Below, one piece after another: positions 1-12,005 of a DNA stretch of 64,000 bases; position 1 is the first letter of the stretch; each line of letters begins with the position of its first letter. The translations under genes were made by a program, and so were the position numbers. Under the pieces are notes generated by a model. The model was not told the DNA's origin, did no database searches, and was given only the letters and a program-made list of their open reading frames with translations. This DNA is from Gnetum montanum (taxonomy: Eukaryota > Streptophyta > Gnetopsida > Gnetales > Gnetaceae), in assembly GCA_015680685.1 (NCBI GenBank), contig MNCI01030046.1, forward strand, positions 397,579 through 461,578, read 5' to 3'.

Positions 1-8
1 TTTACTTA

Positions 9-272
9 ATGATTCAATTACCCTTGCTAATATATGATCGTGTTGTGTGTGCAGATGGCAATCATACAACAACAAAATGGATCTGGCCCAAACACTTGAA
101 ATGGAGCTGCACTGAAGCAGCTATGCAAGGGGCAGGATCGACAATGAGCTTACGGATGGACAACGGAAGGCGCAATCTAGGCATTGGCAGCAAAAAGACT
201 CTTCTCTCTTCTTCTCTTCTATTCTCCTCCTCTTTTCTCTCAGCTACCAACTGTGGCCTGATGTCATTGTAA
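9..272 (+). CDS. Short open frame conserved between TGA1 and TGA2, function unknown
   Basis: An 87-residue open frame. Its first ~63 residues align without gaps to the minus-strand frame at 15940-16167 in TGA2. Shared blocks include VVCA-GNHTT, KHLKW and NLGIGSKK. About two thirds of residues agree by eye, which is close to what neutral decay of a shared sequence would give. No domain, signal peptide or membrane segment is evident. It may be a remnant of a 3' accessory ORF or chance openness in related DNA. Confidence 0.2.
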   Translation: MIQLPLLIYDRVVCADGNHTTTKWIWPKHLKWSCTEAAMQGAGSTMSLRMDNGRRNLGIGSKKTLLSSSLLFSSSFLSATNCGLMSL

Positions 273-422
273 TAAGGTGTTCACCCTTGTTGTCATGAAC
301 ACCAGTTTGGTCAAGTCTTGTAATAAAGACCGTTCACATGTCATCCCATTAGTTCCATTTCCCCTAATAATCCCATACCTACCTGATATCGTTGTAAGGA
401 ACTCGAGGATGAGTTTTCATTC

Positions 423-435
423 AGTCATGGGGGTA
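423..435 (+). promoter_or_regulatory. Polypurine tract of TGA1
   Basis: AGTCATGGGGGTA abuts the LTR start TGATGAG. The matching position in TGA2 (15752-15764), TGA3 (45208-45220) and TGA4 (54399-54411) has nearly the same sequence on the other strand, and TGA5 has a one-base variant (61573-61585). Its position makes it the plus-strand primer for reverse transcription. It is shorter and less purely purine than most plant tracts. Confidence 0.75.
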
Positions 436-459
436 TGATGAGACGCGACTTTCCCATGC

Positions 460-515
460 AATATTGCGTACGCGATATCGCGTCTTCCCCTGCGATAACG
501 CATACGCGATATCAC
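460..515. repeat. CpG-rich palindrome pair in TGA1 U3
   Basis: Two degenerate copies of the GATATCGCGTACGCGATATC motif, one at 460-480 and one at 492-515. They lie between the LTR start and the TATA box at 532. Each is nearly self-complementary and carries several CpG sites. Confidence 0.75.
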
Positions 516-531
516 GGTCCGCCGCCATATC

Positions 532-539
532 TATAAATA
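532..539 (+). promoter_or_regulatory. TATA box of TGA1 LTR
   Basis: CTATAAATAAGAGG sits about 96 bp into the LTR and just after the palindromes. The same TATAAATA is found at the equivalent place in all other TGA LTRs. The U3 region is therefore very short. Confidence 0.7.
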
Positions 540-708
540 AGAGGCGGCACTCCCTTCATTTTCCAATCCCAGTTTTAGTGTAGCGAAGCTCTGGCAGTTT
601 GATCCCTCCAGAGTTAGAATTTTTTCCGTGTCTGCCCGCAGTGTGGTGAATGTAATTGTACAGTGTTTTTATTCGAGTGTGCCGTACTTGGACACGCACA
701 TGACCGGC

Positions 709-715
709 AATAAAG
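709..715 (+). promoter_or_regulatory. Polyadenylation signal candidate in TGA1 LTR
   Basis: AATAAAG lies about 175 bp after the TATA box, in a stretch conserved in other copies of the family as AATAAAGATCGAGATTA. It would define the end of the R region. This assignment is inferred from position only. Confidence 0.45.
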
Positions 716-940
716 ATCGAGATTACTTCATCATTGCAGCATTCACATAGTTTATTTATTGTTATTTATTTAATGTTATTTATTGCTTTCATAGTGCGGT
801 GTGAGTACGACTTAACTACGAGCATCTACGGGTGTGTATGGCTAGTTAAGGAATCGGTTGCTCATTGCGAGTAGTTTCTCACCCTTAAACTCCTAGAAGC
901 AGAACGAGTACGACTTGGTTACAAGCATTTAAGTGTGACT

Positions 941-1066
941 GCTTGGTAGCCCAGTGGTGTAGCTAGGGGGATCTACGCTTGGTAACCCAGTGGCGTATTT
1001 GGGGTCTGCGCTTGGTAATCCCAGTGGCGTACCTAGGCCTATGCTTGGTAGTCCCAGTGATAGTCG
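941..1066 (+). repeat. 33-36 bp tandem array in TGA1 LTR (about 3.7 copies)
   Basis: Units start at 941, 977, 1010 and 1043, each beginning GCTTGGTA followed by CCCAGTGG. Other TGA LTRs have only about two units at the same place (near 15271, 21471, 44756, 52330, 53888 and 61059). The array is thus a length-variable minisatellite inside the LTR. Confidence 0.8.
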
Positions 1067-1405
1067 TGCACGAAGTCCAAGATGTGTATGGTTGATCAAG
1101 GAATCGGTTGCTCATCGCACTTAGGCTAGATTAGATTTTCTTACCTTTTGCTCTGAGCTTAGAATTAGTTAATATTATTTTCCACTACCTTCAGGAGTAG
1201 CATTAGATTAGGACACATCATACACCTCATCTAGACTAAACCAGACGTTACATATGCAAAACTAGTCTAGGTGGGAAGACAGCGAATTGCGACCTAAGGC
1301 TAACTATCTAGGTGCCACAACTAGTCCATCTACGGAGTTCGACCGGATCGCGCGTGCGACGCTCGTTTCGTATGGTTGAGTGTAGGGGTACCTCGCCACT
1401 CATCA

Positions 1406-4189
1406 CATACTTAAATTGATGTCTCTTTCATAGGACTAAGTTATAAGAAATTAGGCTTAAAAAACAACTAAAACATCAAGGACAAGGAAGACCAAAAATA
1501 ATTTGTGCAAAAATATCACTAATCCAACTCATGAGCTCAAAATTTAGGATATTCTTGCTTGTTTGTGGAAAAATGAAGGTAGAGAAAAGAAAAGAAAAAG
1601 AAATGAAAAAGTAAAAATATAAGTTTTCAAGGCCCCCCCTGCCTGCCCCCCACCCCATTTATACTAGTATGCTAGTGTAGGGGTGCATTAGCACATCCTC
1701 CCAAACATGGAAAAATATTAAACTTCATTATTTGAGTCTTGAACTTAACTTTCTTCATCATTGAAGCCTCATGCAAGATTAACAACACATTTAAATCACC
1801 ATGAATCAACCTAATAAAGCATCTAAGGAGTAATACAACAAAAACATTGCAAAATTACCTTTGGTAATATCCACAAGCATGGAAATTTAGTTGATTAATC
1901 AATGTATGCATTTTAATGAATTAGAAGCTAGGAGAAAGGGATTAGAAAAATAAGAGAATGATTAGAGCACTAAGAACCATGAAATAAAGGAGAAAATGAT
2001 ATGCATTGGAGAGAGTGTATCATGATTAAACCTCAAATCATGAATAGTCAACACTCACACAAGTGAGAGATTCATCAAATAGCTTACGTAATGCAACCAC
2101 CACCATCACTAGGAGATAAGCTTACTTACTCACAATTTCAATTCACCAAGAAGTCACAAGTGGGTCCTTTTCATATTAAGCACTTGCATTTCTTGCTATT
2201 GTGAAACCAATTGATGATACATCCATGGATTCCCAACAATTAGTGAGACATTAGCATCAAACATGAGTATGTGTCCTTGAATGACTATATCTCATCCTTT
2301 GCTTGGCCTAATTAACTTTATATCATATAAAATAATGAAAGAGAATGGAATGAAAGAGATGAGGAATGAATACTAAACAAGAGATGGAAGGGTAAGAGTA
2401 AAAAATTACTAGATCCCCAAACATCCATTCAATTAGCTCATGAAGTAGTTGAGCATGTTCTACACTCCATGAGAGATCCACTACGACATTCTTTCATTGC
2501 TACTTATTCATACAATATGGATTGATCTTCAAGTTTCCTTTTCATGTGTACGATCATACCAACTACTTCTAGTGCCATCATGCCTTGATAATTTCATGGT
2601 CCAATTCTTGGTGAGACCAAACCAAAATAATGTATCACCAAATATATAGAAGTCAAGATTCTAGTTTGGTTTTCCTTCATCTATGCATGTATGCATAATA
2701 GGTTCTCCAAATTTTACTTTAATAAAAACCTCTCATCGATACCCTTGGCTATACTCATCAACTCCACATTCCAATGAAGATTACAAAACCATGATCAAAC
2801 AAAGAAAAATTCTAGGTTTGAATATGATCAAGGCTTGGGTCAAGAATGATGATGTTTATCCTAGGAATAGAAGGATCTAGGATTTGGGTGGGAGTAGCAA
2901 TTGACATTACCAAAGTTCACTAAGAGAGATTTTTCGATGTCTTCATGGCCATGGGTAAATATGAACAAGAGATTGTCTTTGACTATGACATTCTAGAAAG
3001 TCAAGGGATTTGGACAATGGATTAAACATGAGAAAAGCTTGCATAGGCATGGGCTCAACTACTAATTTGGTTTGTTGTGAGAAATTATAAGATCAATTTG
3101 AATGGTAGAAATATCAATGTACATGGATTGATAACTTGAAGTTACATTACTCTTCCCATCATCTCTTCTTATCATCATTGTTATTTTTATAATATATATT
3201 ATTTTCTTTATTTTTCTCTTTTATCTTTTTTTTTTTAATATTTCTTTTATCCTTTTATTTATTTTTTCTTTTCATTCATCATCATCAATTTTTTTCTTCA
3301 TATTTGTTTTCTAGGAAAAGGATTTTTGATGGAGCATGTGAATCATGGAAATTATTGAAGTACTAGATCATCATTTGGAGTCTTCAACTTGCATGAACAT
3401 GAGAATTCATTCCCTAGTGTATGACATGCATAAGTTCATAAGATTATGAATCTCTTTTGATGAGGGTGACTAGGTAAGGTAACATATGCATCTTACTTTA
3501 ATCACACTAATTAAACCCATCCAATGGTAACAAGGATCCTTGATGATGGATCCTTTGCTTACCAGTTATCAAGAACTCCTTTAAGATTCTAGAGCTCACA
3601 CCCGAATACCTACTTATGGTTCCAATAACATTAGCTTCAACAGCTTGTGGTATGAGTCCTAGATCCCCATTGAATCTAAGCTTGATTCACTAGTTATGGG
3701 TAGAAGAAAAGTGGATGGATGAAATTGATGTGTAGACATTCCATTGATCAAGGCTTTACTTTGAACCTATTTAGCACTCTTGCATCCTCATCACATCTGT
3801 AACTGATCCATCCACCATTGGATTATTGGGTGAGTATTTATAAAGTATATTAATTGATTTTCCAACATACACACAATAAAACCACTCTAAAAGAAAATAA
3901 AATATCATAATTGATTATATGCTAAGCTCAAATAGTATAAGATTCTAACTAAACACACCAGTGTTATTTAATATACTAATGGAAATAGTAGAAAAATAAA
4001 TCTTTAACATGGCATGGAGGATTACCCTCCCCATGATTGATCCATGTCTATCACTTGATAGATCTCTGAGTGTTAAATTAAAATTTTAGCATAGTTAGAG
4101 ATGAAAGATATTCATTATGGTACACTAGGTGTTACCCATAAAGTGTTTCATCTAGTTTGCTTAAATGACTCATGCACATAGTAGAATAG
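1406..4189. other. Gene-free stretch, old repeat DNA
   Basis: No supported gene. Open frames are short and biased by AT content. The stretch lies 3' of the old minus-strand protease remnant and may be its decayed 3' region. A T-rich low-complexity tract runs from 3179 to 3300. Confidence 0.5.
3179..3300. repeat. T-rich low-complexity tract
   Basis: About 120 bp of nearly pure T with A and C interruptions on the plus strand. It looks like a polypyrimidine tract of simple-sequence origin. Confidence 0.7.
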
Positions 4190-4700
4190 GACTAGGAATA
4201 ATCACAAGGTATTTTCTTATAATTCATCCTTATGGTCTCATATTTTTTATTGATTTTTGTGTGAACATATGGAAAGATCAACCTAGCATTAGTAATGCTT
4301 GACCAGACTCTTCCGATAACAATAGGAATATCCTCTTCCACCTTGTTTTCTAACTTGATCTCTAAGAAATCAATGGGATACAATCAACCTACAACAAAAT
4401 TCATCACTCACATATTTGTCTTATAGGATATACATATGATTAGTTTACCAACTCCAATTGAATGTTGGTATACTCGAGAGGAGAAAATCCCCAATCAAGG
4501 TACTTTTGCAATGAGATGATATTAACTCCTAAACTAGAGTCATAGAGAGCTAGGTAGTAAACCTTTTTTTCAATTTGATTTTTCATCATGGGACTACTAG
4601 GATGTAATCATTTTTTGGAAAAATATACTTCTTTGATCACCCATGTATCTACCATACATATTGGAATGGTGATAACATCACCATCAGTGTCATCTTGTTG
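4190..4700 (-). pseudogene. Decayed retropepsin of an old gypsy-like element
   Basis: On the minus strand the frame reads ALYDSSLGVNIIS around 4551-4512, then SPLEYTNIQLELVN, then IPIVIGRVWSSITNA near 4330-4280. These align with the better preserved TGA2 protease (LLDSGSGVNLIS, PSLKKSNIQLELVE, FPIIMGRAWLSTINA). The catalytic D-S-G has become D-S-S. Stops and frameshifts separate the blocks. It would have processed the Gag polyprotein in the virus-like particle. It cannot be functional now. Confidence 0.7.
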
Positions 4701-5439
4701 CCTCTACCAAACATAACTAGGAAACTTGTCCCTAAATTTGATATTTCACCTTGATTATGATCATGAAATTTCATTGAGAGATCTTGAATGTGGACTCTCT
4801 TCTGGCATGAATGAATTTCCTCTTCATAAGATGGATAAGGTGATCTAGATCTAGCCCATGGTTCTCACATTTGTGCTTATGATAGAATTTTCTATTGTGG
4901 GATCTTGAACTTCCTAATGCAACCAAATCAATAGGAGATTAATAATATTTCATAGACACATGAATGAAATAATAATTAATATAGTATTTAATATTGCATG
5001 ATTTAGCCTACCTTAGCTATGGTTTGTTGGGTATCCTACCTTACATGGGATCAAAGAGTAGAAGTTGCTACTACTAAGAAGCTTAATTAGCAAGTGTGCT
5101 TGAAACCATTAGTACTATTAAGGTATTATTGATGAGGGTTCATAAGAACTTGTCCATGCACTATGAAAATAAGGATTGGTGGGAAGTGTCAAAAGATTCT
5201 ATGGAGTAGCATCCCAAGGATTTGGAGCTTAACACTATTGGTATTATTGCATAGGTTGTGGATATGCAAAACTAGGATAGTATGAATGACAAGGTACAAG
5301 GTTCTCCTCATTTTCCTTTTTATAATTCTAGGGTTCAAAGGCATCCTAGATCATCCCATCTCACCAATCATGAGAGCTATGATGGGGTAGCACTACACAT
5401 CATGGGAGGTTACATAATATTCATAAGGATCCTTATCAT

Positions 5440-6005
5440 TGGAGGATAATAAATCCTTACTTGGATCTTTTTGAATCCTCTTTGAAAAGAGAGCTTTCCT
5501 TCACCCTTACCTTCATACCTCTTTTGATGTTCATGTGGTGAAATTTCTTTGATTACAGCTTCAACCACCTTGCCTCAATATTTTTGAGAGTAGTGATCAT
5601 CTTTTCATCCATTTCATCTCAAAACTAGCTCACTTTGTGGGTTAAGCCTATCAAAGATTTATTTACTTGAGCTTGGTCTTACACTCGGACATCAACTATA
5701 GGGGAGGTTTAATGGTATCTTTAATATTTTCACTAGGTCACAATTTTTCTTCTTAGGTGATTGTCACTTTTGCCACTAGCCTTCCATGCTAGCTATGATA
5801 TCTAAGAATGCTTTGAATTGGACCATATACTTTTTGTAAACTTGGTCCATTGCATACATGTTCATACACTCTTTTGATTCCTACCTTAGCCCTTATATGA
5901 TATGCATTAATTACTCTCTTTAGATAAAATCATGGTTTGGATAATGATGAAGAGTTTTTATGTATCTCTCCATTGCAATGTCAAGAGGTTCATGGGATTG
6001 TTATC
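5440..6005 (-). pseudogene. Decayed gag fragment of the same old element
   Basis: The minus strand at 5994-5962 reads HEPLDIAMERY followed by KTLHHYPNHDF. This matches HEPLDMTLERYYALLNNCPGHEF in the TGA3 gag apart from substitutions. Upstream gag sequence stops being recognisable near 6030. Together with 4190-4700 it marks a truncated minus-strand gag-pro element older than TGA2 to TGA5. Confidence 0.65.
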
Positions 6006-6029
6006 GTCATTCATCCCTCTTCTTCTACA

Positions 6030-9000
6030 TGTTTAAAATTTGAACAAGTTTAAATTTTTTATAGAAGATTATGACCATATTCCATCTCTGAATGATGTTA
6101 AGGGTAAGGATTTGTATAATGTTTCTACATGTTTGATGTGGGTGTGGGAAAATAATTGTAACTTCTTCCAATTACTCATGATCCTTTGGAGATAGCAACC
6201 ATTGTCAAAGAATTGCATATGAAGCTAGGGATTGTCACTGGTATACCCTCTATATGTTGATACATTAGTCATATTGATTCTCTTGATTTTACTATCAAAA
6301 AAATTCTTCCTTTAAATGTATACAACTTTAGTTAGCTCATGATAATCACCCCAGTCAAACAAATGGACATCATCATCATCATCATAAGGTCTAGATAAAT
6401 GAAAATGCTAAATCTTGGAAAGAAATTCATCATTGAAAGTTGTGCTTGACAAGCCAGGAAAAATTCGATGCTGGACACCTTTAATATCTATCTGCATTTC
6501 TTTTGTTGTAGAAATTGTCACCTCATCTGTGATTGACCTACAAGTCATATCCTATGGAGGAATAGTTTAAAGTTAACAGATCATCAAGATATAAAACCAA
6601 TGATTAAATCTAGATTTAATATAGAACACCATACTTACAACTGTCACCCATAAGCAAAATAAAAAATATTTACATTAGCTTCTAACATTAAGTTCAAAGA
6701 TGAATAAAATCAATTAAAATTAATTGAATTTAAATAAATTTATAAGAAATAAGGAAGATTAAGAAGGAGATGTCACCTAATTTGTGTCCCTGCTCTGTTG
6801 TCTCCATAGTGCAACAACTTCACAATCTTAAAACATTGTTGGCTATTAATTGCCACAAAGCATCAACACACTTCCTTCACAATTTTGTGCACAAACAAAA
6901 ATTCTAATTTGACGTGGTTCTCTCAATAGTATCCTCTATTCATTTCTTCATATCCTTTTTTCTATTCTATGTCCCTCTATTACATCTAGCTAGGGAATTT
7001 ATAAGGACTAGTTTGGCACATGAGGAGCCACCACTTGTGCGTAATGGTTATGGAAATTACTACCCATATGTAATGTCCACTGTAACATCCATTGCCACTA
7101 CCAGTGTAGGTAATGTTCACTGTAATGTCCATTGCCACCAACCATGCAGGTAACAGTTGCAGGAATGTGAATGAAATAGTTGCAGTTGCGTAGTCAAAGA
7201 ACATGGTTGTTGGAGCGGTACACCCACATTGCAGCACCAACGTCCAAGTTGTAGCTCCATTACCACCATAAATCCTCAACATGCATTCCTATTACTGCTG
7301 CAAAAACAAAACCAAAAACTAGAAAACATAACATTAGTATAGATCAAGGAATTGGATTCTTCAACTACCACCACATGGCTGCCTAGCAACAAAACTTGTT
7401 TTTCTAGTTCGAGTCTTTAGTACATAAAAACTAATAAATTAATAATAATTTGTTAATAATAAATTAATAATAAACTAATACTCATCACTATAATAAACTA
7501 AAATACAATCAACTGAAATAAATTAAAATAACTATAATAAACATTAATTAAACACTAATTAAATAAATAACAATATGTAATTAACATTTAAAACTACCAA
7601 TTTTGGGATTTAACAGTGCTATACTTTAAGTGAAAGTACTTGATCATTGGCCCTCATGATGGACTATTCCTTTTCCTTTATTATCTACTTTATCCTCTTG
7701 CTTTTCATAGATGTGACTAGACTCCTCTTTTGCCATTCGATGTCAAAGATTTTGCATATACAAAGACTCGTATTTGTCATACATAGGTTCATGAGCTTTG
7801 TGTGATGTGTGTTCATTCTCTAGACTTATATTGATTAGGTCCTCTTTAAGATCATTAGATGCAACTATGACTAACTTCTTAGAGAACCATTCATGAGCAC
7901 CTCTTAACCTTTCCTACTTATCTTGATGTTAGCCAAAAAAACTAGTGGAATGGTCACATTCTTCAAATGCTGAAAGGTGACAAAAGCCCTTATTCCTTTT
8001 AAGCATCTCTAGAGGTCTTTGATGAACTTTTAGCACTATATGCTATCTTGTTGATGTTCTTAACCTACACATAATAATAAGAACACATACTTGATTTAAA
8101 TAAAAGTTAAAATCAAGAATGTATAAGTGTTTTTAGAAAATTCATTAGTATTCATTTTATTGATTTTGGACTAATGGGATGTATCATAAAAATTCCAGTA
8201 TGATTCAATTGTAAGCTTCAAGGAAAATGTTGAGTAAACTACCAACACTCATGTATATTGTTATGTTGAAGAAGTATAATAGATAATATAATACATATGA
8301 TACAATTAGAAACCCATGTTACCATGGTGAGAGATAGAGAAAATATTTATAATTTTATATTTTATAATTTTTATGGATTTTAGAATTATAAGAAACAAAG
8401 AAAATATAAATACACATGCATTATAATCCCTCTTAGAAATAGACACAATGCTTGTGTTGCAATTCCTCTTGGTAGTAGGTGCAACACAACACACGAAATG
8501 CAATAAAAATGACTCTTAGTCATAGCCTTGATGATACGACATGATGTTGTATAGTTATAATCTCCTTGGGTAAGGATGAATCGTCACAGCTTAAGAAAAC
8601 AATTAATACAATGGAGTCTTATATATTTTTAATGTTTTATATATGTTTATAGAATTTTAATATTTAAGTCATTAATGATAGAATGAGGAAAAATCATAAG
8701 GTTTATTCTCCATGCAAAAACTAGGATCTGCATTGTTTAAATGAGTTCAGACTATGTAGCACTCTAATAGAGTCTAGCTGCGCTTGTGAAAGTGACAAGT
8801 CATAACACATAAGAAAGGAAAGAAAATCAACTTAAGGGAGGAAGAGCTCTATATATAAAACCATAATTTGAAAGCTAAATGAAAATGCTAGGAATGAAGT
8901 TGTTGTATGTGAGAGCTTATCCTAGGTATTTATAGTTTTCACTTGGGAACGAAAGAGGTTCATTAGTGCCTAGACATGAACGAAGGATCATAAATGTAAC

Positions 9001-10472
9001 TTAAATTAACCTTAGGCACATGAGACATAGAATCAAGAAAACCAAGCCTACCAAGAATGTGTGTCATCATAGTTGTGTTAATGCAAGATTATTAGCATAC
9101 CTTTCATAAAATTACACTTTTTACTTTAATTGCATGTAAAAGCTAGAACTTGAGGAAACATGTTGAAAGGATCCTAGGACATTTGAATGAAGCTAAAACT
9201 ATTATATAGATATTGGAATTATGCATATAATCTCAAAGTATGACCTAGGAGACAAGAGTACATTTGTGAAGACCAAAAACCTCTACCAAACATGCTAGAC
9301 TATAAACATAAATCACATGAAATACTTTTCATATCTAGGGCATACAATCAACATACGAAATATCACTGGATGACTCATCATCTCATGATTTGGTACAAGA
9401 TTTGATATGCCGCCATACTTGGACTATTCAATCTAAGCTACCTACATATCTACAAGCACTATAGAAGTAGGTCTCATGTAATTCTATATGTGTGAGGGTA
9501 AGATAAGAAGGAAAAATAGGGATAAATAAGATGGAGCCACATTTTTCCTTGGAACCATGAAGCCAAAGTAATACTCCAATACTTGAGGATCATGAATGAA
9601 CACCTCAAAGTATTCTATGATTTGCAAATCATGGTAAGATATTATGGAAACTGCTAACTTTGAGACATCTCTCACAATTTTTCCTTACATAAAAGAAGCA
9701 ATGTCCTTGGAGTGGAGACTAGAATAAGCTTCAAGAGTATACTTCTTTAAGAGGTTTGAACACTTTCAAATTCTTGAAGTAATCCAGCTTAAGAAGCACT
9801 AGGCTTGAAGAAAGGTACTAATCTTGAGACTCAATATGTCCTTCTAGTCAAGACCTCACCTGAAACATAAAGAATACTTGTTAAAATCCAAGAAAACCAT
9901 TCCTACTCCATGAAGATAGGGATAAGGTGAATTTAGAAGGCCAACATCACTAAGATGTCCCTTAGATCTATTTCTTTATTAGGTCTAAGAGACTTGTCCT
10001 CCTTAATAGTCCCATACCTGTGCAAAAGAACTTGCTTCTCTTTCACAAGTCTAGTTAAAACCCTTTTGAATGGCTTCTTGGCACTCATCAAAGGTAAGAT
10101 TTTTTTTATTTGATTTGAAGGCTCACTAGGATTTATTTTTAGTGCTAGCAATGGACTTGTGAGACCTCATGTTAATGACAACATGATCCATAAGATTCAT
10201 GTCTCAAAATGTAAATCCAAAGCTTACTAGAACTTCAACTTCTACATTTGGCCTCAAGACCAAGGGGTCTTGCAAGTCTAGCAAGCTATATGCTAGATAA
10301 GCATATCCACACAAAAATCATGGTTCTTAAGATCATAAGTCTATGCTAGTTAAAGAAAGCTAAACAAATTCCTCCTTTCAAATAAGATCTAGAGTTGGAT
10401 CAATTGTTTTGACCTTATTGTCTCTAGGATGCAATCGGGACATTGCATACACTTGATGCCATCTAAAACTAT
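6030..10472. other. Gene-free stretch without recognised family
   Basis: AT-rich DNA with only short open frames on both strands. No conserved protein motif was recognised. There is an A/T-only stretch around 7421-7590 rich in AATAAT. No LTR pair or inverted repeat could be matched by eye. Confidence 0.45.
7070..7149 (+). repeat. 40-bp tandem duplication
   Basis: Two adjacent units start GTAATGTCCACTGTAA (7070) and GTAATGTTCACTGTAA (7110). Both contain CCATTGCCAC. Mismatches show that the duplication is old. Confidence 0.65.
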
Positions 10473-11265
10473 CAGATATGTTGTAACCTTCATATTTATT
10501 CCTAGATTTTCTCTTAACTTGTTCTTTCTCATGGACATCATATGCGTTATCAGAATAAGGTTGTACTTTTCTATGATGCTTAATGTTATTTGGAAGTGTC
10601 TTGAAGCTTGTTGAATTAAGTTTAAATTCTCATGTTAATCTCAGTTTAACAACTAGTTCCTCCAAATACTTCTTCTATTATTTTCTTATCTTCTTTTTAA
10701 CTATTATGATCTTTAACTATCGATAATGATTCTACTCCCCTTACAACACTAACTTTAGTAGTGGTGAAAGTTACAAACTAAATGTTATGAAACTAGGTTT
10801 TTATCTTATGACTCATAGAACTTGCTTCAATGATTTTGGAATGAAAAAAATTATATACCTAGTTTGATATTCATATGGTTTGAAGGTTACATAAATGATA
10901 GTTATCTATGAATTTGTTGTTGAAAAATTTAGTTATCTATGAATTTGGTCTTGAAAAATTTAATAAGATTATTTGATTTTGAATTTTCATATGAATGATC
11001 TAATCATGATATTATGTCTTAGAGGCCAAAATTATTCAAAAAATCACTATTCAATTATCAAAAATAGATTTCTAGTTAAAAAGTTATGATAGTTAGGATA
11101 ATAAGATTATTAGTGCATGGTTTAGAAGAAGGTATGATTATGTAATTTTTGAATTCTCATACGACTATCAACCTTAAAATCATGTGAAAAAGGTTAAAAT
11201 TAGCTAGAAATAATTATTAATTTATTAAAATTAATTTTCTAAACTAAAAATTAATTTAAGGATAA
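10473..11265 (+). repeat. Dispersed repeat, copy 1
   Basis: About 790 bp alignable with 29991-30725 in the same orientation. Both start near TGTTG(T/C)AACCTTCATATT and both include CCTAGATTTTCTCTTAACT and AAAATTAGCTAGAAATAA. The flanks beyond do not match. It could be an old LTR or solo LTR. An internal 31-bp tandem duplication lies at 10899-10960 and is absent from the other copy. Confidence 0.7.
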
Positions 11266-11854
11266 TAGGTTGCCTATGCAGCCTTACCATGCTTCCATGT
11301 GTGGTAGCAAAAATTAATTTAAAAAATATATATTAATTGCTATATTATTTTGGCCAAGAGGTACTAATCATAAATCAATAACACTAAATAATATTTCATC
11401 TATAATGCTCAGGGAAAGCTTATTAGTAACACTAAATAATATGCTATCCATAACACTCTATGGAGAACCTATAAGAAACGCTAAATAATATTCTATCTAT
11501 GACACCAACATATTTCTGCGAAGTGAACATGTGACTTCTATATTTATGTCTTCATATTGCAATGCACAAGGAATGAAATTCAAAAGGGAAAGGAAAGCAT
11601 GCATAAAAATAAGTATACATGAGAATTTAGAAATATTTTGTAACATAAGATTTATTATCAAATTTGAAATTAGTTATCTTTCTCATCATGTAATCATAAT
11701 AATATGATCAACATTATTATGGAATACATTGAATTTTGTAAAATGGTGACTTGCATAATTTTCAATATAGTATATGAACTAAGATTCAAATTAGTTTTTG
11801 TAATATTCTCTTCGTCAAATGATAGATATAAATTATAAGTATATCAATATGGAA

Positions 11855-12005
11855 ATTTGACTAGTTGGTTAAGGATATGATCATTAAAATTTTTGGTCCA
11901 TTATGTAATAGGTTATGGGTTCAAATAGAAGTCTTAAAATTATTTATTTTAAATTGAATTTTGGAATATTTATTTTTTATTTTAAATCTAATTTAAATTT
12001 CACGC
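11855..12005 (+). mobile_element. SINE-like tRNA-derived unit
   Basis: A pol III A-box-like TGACTAGTTGG (11858-11868) is followed 49 bp later by a B-box-like GGTTCAAATAG (11918-11928). This spacing and order are those of a tRNA-derived SINE head. A T/A-rich body follows. No cloverleaf is evident, so it is not a tRNA gene. Confidence 0.55.

Larger units (their letters stand above)
1..435 (+). mobile_element. TGA1: 3' internal end of LTR element cut by window edge
   Basis: This is the sequence directly upstream of the 3' LTR of a plus-strand element whose gag and 5' LTR lie left of the window. It aligns by eye with the reverse complement of 15752-16167, the same part of TGA2. It ends in the polypurine stretch that precedes the LTR. 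The stretch at 9-200 is open and alignable without gaps to the TGA2 copy, but no protein family is recognised. No target duplication can be tested because the left end is missing. Confidence 0.8.
436..1405 (+). repeat. TGA1 3' LTR (970 bp)
   Basis: Starts TGATGAGAC and ends CGCCACTCATCA. The same termini, inverted, bound the LTRs of TGA2, TGA3 and TGA5. It contains two palindrome-like motifs, a TATA box, an AATAAAG signal, a GC-box-poor leader and a 33-36 bp tandem array. It is longer than the other LTRs of the family (796-878 bp), partly because of that array. No primer site follows it, so it is the downstream LTR and the DNA after 1405 is flank. Confidence 0.85.

Noticed and set aside
6914-7282. 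Overlapping plus and minus frames of 79 and 98 codons
   Set aside because: They coincide with a 40-bp tandem duplication that keeps frames open on both strands; no domain is present.
9933-10151. 72-codon minus-strand frame rich in Lys and Arg
   Set aside because: No recognised family, no homologous copy in the window, and no start or splice context; best explained as chance.
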